Assembly: GCA_030605565.1 (NCBI GenBank)
Contig: JAUWIB010000071.1
Coordinates: forward strand, 1 to 38,209
Length of the DNA stretch: 38,209 bases
From: a bacterium
GTDB taxonomy: Bacteria; Zixibacteria; MSB-5A5; GN15; FEB-12
Direction of reading: 5' to 3'
Shown piece by piece: positions 17,173 to 23,946 of this stretch (position 1 is the stretch's first letter; the number at the start of each line of letters is the position of its first letter). The notes below the pieces were generated by a model. That model was not told the DNA's origin and did not search any database. It saw nothing but the letters and a program-made list of their open reading frames with translations. The translations under genes and the position numbers were made by a program.

Positions 17173-18094
17173 GTCGCCGGCGATTCCCATCATCTGCGGA
17201 CCGACCGGCTCCGGCAAGACCGGGGTGGCCGTGGAGTTGGCCGCGAGGTTCCCAATCGAAGTGGTCTCGGCGGACTCACGCCAGATCATCAAACACCTCG
17301 ATATCGGGACAGCCAAACCGACCCCGGAGGAAGGCAACAAAGTTAGGTTTCATCTCGTCGATCTTATTGAACCGGGCGAAGTGTACAGCGCCTACCGTTT
17401 TGTCGACGATGCCTGCACAGCGTTGGCTGATATTATAGGGCGAGATCGCATCCCGGTTCTGGTCGGCGGAACCGGCATGTACCTTCGGGCGTTGACCGAT
17501 GGCGTGGTTGAGATCGACAATGAGGACACAGCTATCCGCGAGCAGCTTGAGGACGAAATGAGCCGGACCGGACCGCAGGCTATGTACGATCAGTTGGCGC
17601 GGGTTGATCCGACCGAAGCAGCCCGTCTCCACCCGAACAATCAGGTTCGCGTGATTCGGGCTCTGGAGATTTACCGGCTGACCGGCCGGCCCAAGTCAGA
17701 GCTTCTGGCCGAGGCGACCCACCGCAAGGGGAACTACAGTTTTGAGTACCTGTGCCTTTTGCCTGACCGGCAGGAGTTGTATGTTGCTATCGACCGGCGA
17801 GTGGATCAGATGATGGCTGCGGGGTGGCCGGCTGAACTGGAAAGACTGGTTGATGCCGGTCTGGGGGAGGCAATCAGACAGGCACGGGTGATCGGCTACG
17901 GTGAACTGCTGCGGTTCATGGATGGTGAGTTAACTTTCGAGGCAGCGGTGGACCTAATCAAGCAGAACAGTCGCCGTTATGCCAAGCGGCAATACACCTG
18001 GTTTCGCAACCAGACTTCGGGGCGTTTCTTCAGCAGCAGAGGGGAGCTGACCTCGGTCTTGGCGGATCAGTTTTTGGCGGAACGGGGCAAATAA
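17165..18094 (+). CDS. miaA: tRNA dimethylallyltransferase MiaA
   Basis: The 309-residue enzyme is the usual length for the family. It has P-loop GPTGSGKT (12-19), the SADSRQI substrate motif (35-41), DIGTAKPT, VGGTGMYLRAL and the C-terminal RRYAKRQYTWFRNQ tRNA-binding segment. It transfers a dimethylallyl group to the N6 of A37 in tRNAs reading UNN codons, the first step toward ms2i6A. The GTG start overlaps the mutL stop by eight bases, continuing the mutS-mutL-miaA coupling, an order also common elsewhere. It is the last gene of the operon that starts with lapA. Confidence 0.97.
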   Translation: MAESPAIPIICGPTGSGKTGVAVELAARFPIEVVSADSRQIIKHLDIGTAKPTPEEGNKVRFHLVDLIEPGEVYSAYRFVDDACTALADIIGRDRIPVLVGGTGMYLRALTDGVVEIDNEDTAIREQLEDEMSRTGPQAMYDQLARVDPTEAARLHPNNQVRVIRALEIYRLTGRPKSELLAEATHRKGNYSFEYLCLLPDRQELYVAIDRRVDQMMAAGWPAELERLVDAGLGEAIRQARVIGYGELLRFMDGELTFEAAVDLIKQNSRRYAKRQYTWFRNQTSGRFFSSRGELTSVLADQFLAERGK

Positions 18095-18120
18095 AACTTG
18101 CTTCGGTATACGCGCTGAAC

Positions 18121-18149
18121 GTTAGTTAACGGACTAACCGCCTTTAGGT
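18121..18149 (+). promoter_or_regulatory. overlapping small inverted repeats between miaA and the transglycosylase gene
   Basis: GTTAGT-TAACGG-ACTAAC (18121-18138) is a perfect 6-base stem. AACC-GCCTTTA-GGTT (18136-18150) overlaps its right arm, so two mutually exclusive hairpins are possible in the 100-base gap. No T-run follows. It may be a weak transcript end or a regulatory leader; no function is demonstrated. Confidence 0.3.
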
Positions 18150-18194
18150 TAAGTGTGCCAGTTGGAATACCGATAACCTGAAAAGGTGTATTGA

Positions 18195-20438
18195 ATGAAG
18201 GAACAAAGGAAACTTATTTTGATCAGAAACTCGAAAAGACTCTGTTGGGTATGGGGTAGTCTCGTCATTATCATGTCACTTCTTGCTTTGGGTTGCGGCG
18301 GCCGAAGCAGTATGTCCCAGCCCGGCCTTCATGCTGAGACCGAGCGGCAGAATCAACAGGCCGATACGACGGCTTCCTCTTCAGAGGGGGACCGGAACTC
18401 TCAGCAGCCTTTGCTATATGGTTCCAACCGATCCATTGAAAAGGCTGCCCGCACCAATGAGCAGGATCCTAATGAGATTCCTTTATTCGATAGTCCGAGC
18501 ATCAATCAAGATCAGTTCCTGTCCAGCGGCCATGCTGATGTTGACGATTCAGCCTCAGCCGTCGACGACGATATCTGGCGCAAGTTCGAGTTGGCCGAGG
18601 AGTATCACCTGATGGGGGTGATGGCTAACCGCGAGGCCGCGTGGGAGGAGGCTCAGTACTATTTCGAGAAGGGGTTCAAGATACTGGCCAAGCTTGATAT
18701 TGAGGCCGACTCCGTGATGACTCCGGAGGCATTCAAGTACACCCAGATGCTGGACGATTTCGTGGCTGACTATCGGGTGACGTTGCGATCCCTGGGTCGA
18801 CTGGAGCCGGATGTATCCTCCAGCGTGATCATCGAGCGATTCGGCGACCTGGCTCGGAATCTGGATGCCGACACCATTCGAGTATACAAGACCGAGAGAG
18901 CAGGGGTGACCTACGACTTGCCGGTAGTAATGAACGACCGAGTCAAGAGTTCGATCATCTATTTCCAGACGGTGGCGAAAGATGCCTTCACGAAATATCT
19001 GGTGCGTTCCAAACGATACACGCCTATGATGAGCCGCATTCTGGCCGAGTACGGTTTGCCGCAGGACTTGATCTACTTGTCGTTGGTTGAGTCGGGGTAC
19101 AATCCGAACGCTTATTCGTGGGCGCGGGCCATGGGATTGTGGCAGTTTATCGCATCCACCGGACGGATGTACGGAATGAACCGGAATTGGTGGATGGATG
19201 ACAGAAAGGATCCGATCAAGTCGACACATGCGGCTTGTCGCTTTCTCAAAGACCTCTACAAAGAGTTCGGCCACTGGGAGTTGGCTATGGCGGCCTACAA
19301 CGGCGGCCCCGGGCGGGTCAGAGGAACGATCAAGAAACAGAAGACCAACGACTTCTGGAAAATGAAGCTCAAGCGACAGACTATGGACTACGTGCCCTTG
19401 ATTTACGCTGCGGCTATAATTGCCAAGAATCCTGAGAAGTACGGCTTCACCGATATCGTGCATGAGCCGGAGGTAGTCTGGGACGAAGTGGAGATCGGTC
19501 GTTGCCTGGAGTTGTCAACGGTGGCCAGGGAACTTGGCTGCTCAGTAACTGAATTGAAACGTCTGAATCCGGAACTGCTGCGAAAGTACACGCCGCCCAA
19601 ACTGAAACGGTACAAACTGAAGATCCCGGTCGGCAGCAAACGCAAGTTTCTGGCTGCCTATGACCAAATGCCCTCGCCCAAAGAAACAAGCTGGGTTCGT
19701 CACAAGATCAGACGAGGCCAGACAGTGTCGACCATCGCCGCTAAGTACGGCGTCTCCCAGTACGCGATTTTGGAAGCCAACAATCTCAGTCGTCGTTCCA
19801 CGATTTACGCCGGCAAGGAGATCATCGTGCCGGTACCGCTCGACAGCAAACGTCGTGGCGAATCAGCTCCGAAGTACACTGACTACGAGGCCAGGAATTC
19901 GGTTTATTCGGTTCGCCGCGGTGACACTATGTGGGATATCGCGCGCGCCTTCGGCACCACCGTCGATGCACTCAGGCGCATCAACTACATCCAGCGCGGG
20001 TCACGTATTTATGTCGGCCAGAAGCTGAAGATTCCGTCATCGGCTCGGCGGTCGCCCGGCAAGAGCAGCGACAAGAGTTCCTCAGCTTACGCTGCGACCA
20101 CACCGTCGAATCAGAAGTCTTCGGGGTCGGTTAAGAATTACAAGGTACGTGCCGGCGATACAATCTGGGATATCGCGCGAAAATACGGCACCACCACGGC
20201 CAAGGTTCGCAGCCTCAACGGCCTGGGTCGTTCCAGCCGTATTTATCCGGGTCAGATCCTCAAGATCTCCGATGGTAGCGCCGGGAACTACGTCGTCCAC
20301 AAGGTCAGGCGTGGGGAGACTCTTAGCCGTATCGCTCAGAAGTATCGCACCAACATGTCCCGCATAATTTCGGCCAATGATATCGACGATCCCGACGAAC
20401 TCAGCGTCGGGACCAGGTTGAAAATATACGTAAAGTAA
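18195..20438 (+). CDS. MltD-like lytic transglycosylase lipoprotein with LysM repeats
   Basis: The 747-residue protein has a lipoprotein signal with lipobox ALGC (Cys34). A Ser/Gln-rich linker (about 40-120) and a helical region (about 125-270) come next. The family-1 SLT domain (about 285-400) carries the catalytic Glu299 in SLVESGYN, then AMGLWQFIASTGR and AAYNGGPGR. The C-terminal half has four LysM modules (about 505-550, 575-620, 650-695 and 700-747). Each has a pattern such as RRGDTMWDIARAFGTT, and a weaker LysM-like segment (about 440-480) precedes them. It would cleave peptidoglycan to 1,6-anhydro-muropeptides at the outer-membrane side. AAAAGG lies 9 bases before the ATG. The repeat number is higher than in E. 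coli MltD (two). Confidence 0.93.
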   Translation: MKEQRKLILIRNSKRLCWVWGSLVIIMSLLALGCGGRSSMSQPGLHAETERQNQQADTTASSSEGDRNSQQPLLYGSNRSIEKAARTNEQDPNEIPLFDSPSINQDQFLSSGHADVDDSASAVDDDIWRKFELAEEYHLMGVMANREAAWEEAQYYFEKGFKILAKLDIEADSVMTPEAFKYTQMLDDFVADYRVTLRSLGRLEPDVSSSVIIERFGDLARNLDADTIRVYKTERAGVTYDLPVVMNDRVKSSIIYFQTVAKDAFTKYLVRSKRYTPMMSRILAEYGLPQDLIYLSLVESGYNPNAYSWARAMGLWQFIASTGRMYGMNRNWWMDDRKDPIKSTHAACRFLKDLYKEFGHWELAMAAYNGGPGRVRGTIKKQKTNDFWKMKLKRQTMDYVPLIYAAAIIAKNPEKYGFTDIVHEPEVVWDEVEIGRCLELSTVARELGCSVTELKRLNPELLRKYTPPKLKRYKLKIPVGSKRKFLAAYDQMPSPKETSWVRHKIRRGQTVSTIAAKYGVSQYAILEANNLSRRSTIYAGKEIIVPVPLDSKRRGESAPKYTDYEARNSVYSVRRGDTMWDIARAFGTTVDALRRINYIQRGSRIYVGQKLKIPSSARRSPGKSSDKSSSAYAATTPSNQKSSGSVKNYKVRAGDTIWDIARKYGTTTAKVRSLNGLGRSSRIYPGQILKISDGSAGNYVVHKVRRGETLSRIAQKYRTNMSRIISANDIDDPDELSVGTRLKIYVK

Positions 20439-20448
20439 TAGGAGTACC

Positions 20449-21351
20449 ATGGCACGCAAAAGGGATGTAATCATTGCGGTCATAATCGGATTCTCGTTCC
20501 TGGTTGCAATGGGTTTGCTGGGACTAATGTTCGTCGGCCTGATATCGGGTGACCGCGATTTCGCGTTCGCCGGTCTGGGTGGCGATATCGGCGTGGTTGA
20601 GATTTTCGGAGTCATCGATGAGAACTCCGGCCGCAAATGGATCCGGCAAATTGATCGTTGGGCCGAAAAAGGATCAATCGAAGCAATCGTGATTCATATC
20701 AACTCCGGCGGCGGCGGGGTAGCTATCTCGCAGGAAATCTATGATGCCATTCGTCGCGCCAGGGAGGAGAAGCCGGTGGTAGCGGCGTTGGCCTCGGTGG
20801 CGGCTTCGGGCGGGTACTATATCGCCTGCGGCGCCGATCGAGTGATCGCCAACCCGGGCACCCTGACCGGGTCTATTGGGGTGATTGTCAGTTTTCATAC
20901 TGCGCGTGATCTCCTCGACAAAATTGGCATTGGCACTGAGACGGTTAAGTCCGGTGAGTTGAAGGATGTCTTTACCTACTCGCGACCGATGAGCAAAAGT
21001 GAAGAGTTGATGCTCAGGACAGTGGTAATGGACACTTACGAGCAGTTTATCGAAGTGATCGCCGAAGGCCGAGGTATGGAAAAAGACGATGTCTACGCCT
21101 TTGCTGATGGTTCCGTTTTCACTGGTCTTCAGGCCTATGACTACGGTCTGATCGACACTATCGGTGGGCTGAAAGAAGCGGTCGATTTGGCCGCGGATTT
21201 GGCCGGATTGGTGGGTGAGCCGGAAGTGGTTCGACCATATGAGCGCAAGGACGTCTCGCTGTTTGACCTTTTGGGCAATGTGCTGGGACAGGTCAGTAGG
21301 GTAGTGGAAAACGACCTTTCCGGCCCCCAACTGATGTATCTGTATAAATGA
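20449..21351 (+). CDS. sppA: signal peptide peptidase SppA (short, 36K-type)
   Basis: The 300-residue inner-membrane serine protease has one N-terminal membrane helix (about 7-31) and a single ClpP-like domain. Motifs are HINSGGGG, then Ser120 in VAASGGYY as the likely nucleophile, and Lys172 in KSGELKD as the general base. The spacing of 52 residues matches Bacillus SppA (Ser147/Lys199). It degrades leftover signal peptides and other membrane peptides. TAGGAG precedes the ATG by six bases. It follows the transglycosylase gene by ten bases and may be co-transcribed. Confidence 0.94.
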   Translation: MARKRDVIIAVIIGFSFLVAMGLLGLMFVGLISGDRDFAFAGLGGDIGVVEIFGVIDENSGRKWIRQIDRWAEKGSIEAIVIHINSGGGGVAISQEIYDAIRRAREEKPVVAALASVAASGGYYIACGADRVIANPGTLTGSIGVIVSFHTARDLLDKIGIGTETVKSGELKDVFTYSRPMSKSEELMLRTVVMDTYEQFIEVIAEGRGMEKDDVYAFADGSVFTGLQAYDYGLIDTIGGLKEAVDLAADLAGLVGEPEVVRPYERKDVSLFDLLGNVLGQVSRVVENDLSGPQLMYLYK

Positions 21352-21542
21352 TTTGGCAAAAAAAACTACCAGAAACGAAGAAACTTATAGACAAGAGGGG
21401 ATTATTTGCTTTTCTTAGGCGTCGATGTTTCGTATCCTTGAGTGTCTCATAGGGTTATATTGAGAAGCGCAACATCAATACGGTGGATTGATAGTAATGA
21501 AACGGTTTGTATACAAGGAAAGTCTTCTTCAGGGAGGACTCA

Positions 21543-21827
21543 GTGACTAAAGCCGATCTAGTTGAGAGAGTGGCCGAGAAGACCGGCCTGACCAGGACGG
21601 ACGTTGCCGTAGTCGTCGACTCGTTCCTCGACACGGTCAAGAAGTCGCTTGAAGCCGGGCACGGAATAGAGATCCGTGGCTTCGGAACCTTCAAGGTTAA
21701 ACTGCGCAAAGCCAGGAAGGCTCGCAATCCGCGGACGGGTGAAGTTGTGCCGGTCCCGGATCGCAAAGTGCCGGTTTTCAAGCCGTCCAACGAGTTTAAG
21801 AACATGATAACCAAACAACCGATCTGA
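21543..21827 (+). CDS. HU/IHF-family DNA-binding protein
   Basis: The 94-residue protein matches the HU fold end to end: TKADLVERVAEKTGLTR, helix-two DSFLDTVKKSL, GFGTFKVK, the DNA-gripping arm KARNPRTGEVVPVPDRKVPVFKPS and the final helix. The Pro in the arm (RNPRTG) is the residue that kinks DNA in this family. I chose GTG 21543, which has GGAGG (21533-21537) five bases upstream. An upstream in-frame start at 21507 would add 12 unconserved residues. It is likely a nucleoid protein; HU versus IHF subtype cannot be settled here. Confidence 0.95.
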   Translation: MTKADLVERVAEKTGLTRTDVAVVVDSFLDTVKKSLEAGHGIEIRGFGTFKVKLRKARKARNPRTGEVVPVPDRKVPVFKPSNEFKNMITKQPI

Positions 21828-21853
21828 AGTCTTCAGGACTCTATGGAGGATTG

Positions 21854-21949
21854 ATGCCGAGCGGAAAAAAACGGAAGCGTCTAAAAATCAAAACCCATAA
21901 GCGCAAAAAGCGCCGGCGCGCCAACCGCCACAAGAAGAAGAAGATCTAA
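21854..21949 (+). CDS. 31-residue basic protein, COX24/AURKAIP1 (mS38)-like
   Basis: The reading frame starts MPSGKKRKRLKIKTHKRK and ends in KKKKI; more than half the residues are Lys or Arg. This matches the short bacterial proteins of the COX24/AURKAIP1 C-terminal family, whose relatives include the mitochondrial small-subunit ribosomal protein mS38. GGAGG (21845-21849) lies four bases before the ATG. It sits 26 bases after the HU gene, probably in the same transcript. A role as an accessory ribosomal or RNA-binding protein is by family analogy only. Its size makes it easy to miss in automated annotation. Confidence 0.8.
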   Translation: MPSGKKRKRLKIKTHKRKKRRRANRHKKKKI

Positions 21950-21988
21950 CCCAGGCGACTCAATCCTCCGTGAGTAGATGACTGTGCG

Positions 21989-22260
21989 CTCTGTGTTTCT
22001 CAGAAGCGACACAGGTGGGTTATTCTGCTGTCGTGTTCAGGGTTCGGTTGGCCTTTGGGCCGAACCGGTGAGATCAGATTATAGCTGCCCGCTGTAACGG
22101 CGGGTAGTTGTTTGCTTAGGTCTGCACGCCAAGATACTTCCTCAAGGCCGTCCCTTACTCGAACTGATGGGAGTGGTGAAGAAGTGGCTGTCTCTGCCCT
22201 TGTCACAGAAACAAGTTCCCCGCAGCAACCTTTCCAAACCTTTTGCGTAAGCCTAAGAAG
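21989..22260 (+). ncRNA. structured intergenic region, possible ncRNA or leader
   Basis: This part of the 340-base gap between the COX24-like gene and the triple-repeat gene has several pairing elements. GGTTCGG/CCGAACC (22041-22047 with 22060-22066) is a 7-base stem, and CCCGC/GCGGG (22088-22092 with 22100-22104) closes on TGTAACG. TGTTTCT (22 kb left edge, 21994-22000) can pair with AGAAACA (22207-22213) to enclose about 220 bases. CTTAGG (22115-22120) can pair with CCTAAG (22252-22257). A segment GCTGCCCGCTGTAA recalls the cobalamin riboswitch core, but other core boxes are missing. I see no coding sequence here. It could be a 5' leader of the next gene or an independent RNA. Confidence 0.3.
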
Positions 22261-22293
22261 AAGAAAGTAACTGTTTCGTGGAGGTGAATGATT

Positions 22294-23535
22294 ATGAGGC
22301 ATCTCTTGATATTTCCGATTGCCGCGGTACTGACATTGATGTTGGCGCTGGGCGCAATGGCGGACAGCAGCAGCCGCGTCTACGGCAAAATCACCACTGT
22401 CGATGATGACGTGTTTGAGGGACTGATCCGATGGGACAAGAACGAAGGAAGCTGGGTCGATGTCCTGAATGGCAACAAGGAGTTGCGACGGCATGATCGC
22501 TCGAAGAGAACAAAGTACCGTGACCGCGAGCGGTCCATAGAGTTGTTCGGCATTACTATCGCCAGGACCGGCGGGGCCAGCATCAGTTGGGGGAATGCAG
22601 CTCAGTCCGGAATGCGGTTCGGTCACCTGGCATCGCTGGAAGTGATCGATGATGACGCCGCGCTGCTTACCTTGAAATCCGGTGAGACGGTTGAACTTGA
22701 TGGTGGCTCCAGCGACATCGGTACCGGAGTGAGGGAGATCATCATCGAGGACCTCGACGAAGGGGAGATCGAGTTGGTCTGGGATGATATCGAGCGTATC
22801 GACTTCATGCAGGGCGAAGGGTCATTAGTCTCTAATCTCGGCGAACGACTATACGGGACGCTCACCACCCGTCGCGGCGATGAATACACCGGCTATGTCT
22901 GCTGGGACATTGACGAGCTTTTCACAAGAGACATCCTCGACGGCGACTTGAAGGGTCACAGGCGCAAGATCAGGTTCGGCAAGATCCAATCGATCGAACG
23001 CTACAGTTCCAGCGGCGCCACTGTCACGCTCAACAACGGCGATGAACTGCTCCTGCGCGGCACCAACGACGTCGACGATGACAACAGCGGCATCATTATC
23101 TCCGATGTAGGATTCGGTCAGGTCATCGTGTACTGGGACGAGTTTGACCGACTTGACTTTCACAAAGAACCGGAGCCGGTGAGATACGATCATTTCGACG
23201 GTGGACATCCGCTGAGGGGTACGGTTTTCACCGAGGACGGCGAGAGCTACGAGGGCACGATTCGATGGGATGACGACGAGGAGTACTCGTGGGAGTTGCT
23301 CGATGGCAATTACCGGGACGTCGAGTTCGACATTGAGTTCGGTCTGATTAAGGAGATCGCCAAGAAATCGTACCGGTCGTCCATCATAACGGTTTGGGAC
23401 GGTCGCACTTTCCGCCTGCGCGGTTCCAACGATGTCGACGAAGACAACAAAGGCATATTCATCACCATATCGGATGGTGAAGAGATCGAAGTCGATTGGG
23501 AGGATTTCGAGCGCGTCGAGTTTGTCCGTAAGTGA
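22294..23535 (+). CDS. exported acidic triple-repeat beta-rich protein, unknown function
   Basis: I recognise no named family. The 413-residue product has a signal peptide (MRHLLIFPIAAVLTLMLALG) and three copies of a module of about 105-145 residues (about 28-173, 185-290 and 306-410). Each begins like VYGKITTVDDDVFEGLIRWD, contains a glycine-Asp-rich LRGTNDVDDDNSGI or LRGSNDVDEDNKGI segment, and ends with a W-D-x-F-x-R-hydrophobic-(D/E)F motif (YWDEFDRLDF, DWEDFERVEF). The first copy is the most divergent, with an insertion. The Asp clusters could bind Ca2+. GGAGG (22280-22284) is nine bases from ATG 22294 but only three from ATG 22288, hence the start chosen. It is followed by a terminator-like hairpin. 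Confidence 0.8.
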   Translation: MRHLLIFPIAAVLTLMLALGAMADSSSRVYGKITTVDDDVFEGLIRWDKNEGSWVDVLNGNKELRRHDRSKRTKYRDRERSIELFGITIARTGGASISWGNAAQSGMRFGHLASLEVIDDDAALLTLKSGETVELDGGSSDIGTGVREIIIEDLDEGEIELVWDDIERIDFMQGEGSLVSNLGERLYGTLTTRRGDEYTGYVCWDIDELFTRDILDGDLKGHRRKIRFGKIQSIERYSSSGATVTLNNGDELLLRGTNDVDDDNSGIIISDVGFGQVIVYWDEFDRLDFHKEPEPVRYDHFDGGHPLRGTVFTEDGESYEGTIRWDDDEEYSWELLDGNYRDVEFDIEFGLIKEIAKKSYRSSIITVWDGRTFRLRGSNDVDEDNKGIFITISDGEEIEVDWEDFERVEFVRK

Positions 23536-23610
23536 GACTGATACCGGCTTGAAACAAACGGGTGCATGGTTGTCTTACCGCATATTCTGTGAACTGAACC
23601 AACCCAGAAG

Positions 23611-23634
23611 GCCGCCTCACCCAGGCGGTCTTTG
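23611..23634 (+). terminator. rho-independent-type terminator after the triple-repeat gene
   Basis: CCGCC (23612-23616) and GGCGG (23624-23628) form a GC stem, extended by a G-T pair, around a 7-base loop. It is followed by TCTTTGT. The T-run is short, so strength is uncertain. It lies 76 bases after the stop of the triple-repeat gene. Confidence 0.55.
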
Positions 23635-23748
23635 TAATGCGCAGCATGTTATCGCAGTTCCGTAAGAGTCAACTTATTCTGGACACGTCTCTTTGTCCAG
23701 GTGTCAACTCAAGTCCGTTCTGCGGCAGTTTGAAAAACCCTCGTAGCC

Positions 23749-23878
23749 GTCATTGCGAGGTCGCCGGCCACAAGTGGCTCTCAAGGGCGACCGTGGCAAT
23801 CTCAATTCGTTGTCAGACATGGCGCACGAGATTGCCGCGTTCCCAACGGCGCGAGTGCCTTCGGTCGCTCGCAATGAC
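23749..23878. repeat. 130-base nested palindromic repeat (dispersed MITE/REP-like)
   Basis: GTCATTGCGAG (23749-23759) is repeated inverted as CTCGCAATGAC (23868-23878). Inside it GGCAATCTC (23795-23803) is mirrored by GAGATTGCC (23828-23836), with smaller hairpins such as GTCGCC/GGGCGAC between. Elements beginning GTCATTGCGAG and containing GCAATCTC are familiar as interspersed palindromic repeats in many environmental bacterial genomes. It lies between two convergent genes and carries no plausible gene. Together with the terminator it fills the gap 23536-23946. Confidence 0.7.
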
Positions 23879-23946
23879 GTCAAGTGGGACTTCTTCAACA
23901 GGCCCTCAAATCCAGTACACGTGATGAACGTCGCCACGCGACCGTC

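Noticed and set aside
18121-18150. tRNA-like or terminator element after miaA
   Set aside because: The hairpins are short, there is no T-run, and no cloverleaf can be drawn; recorded only as small inverted repeats.
18555-19463. 302-codon minus-strand open frame opposite the transglycosylase
   Set aside because: It mirrors the conserved SLT coding sequence; no domain of its own.
22041-22200. Cobalamin riboswitch before the triple-repeat gene
   Set aside because: GGTGAGATC...GCTGCCCGCTGTAA resembles part of the core, but the P4 pairing, the AGGGAA box and the terminal CAGGAGACC box are not found, and the gene is not a B12 gene. Kept only as an unspecified structured region.
23637-23924. A 95-residue open frame on the plus strand
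   Set aside because: It lies across the palindromic repeat and has no ribosome site or protein-like pattern.
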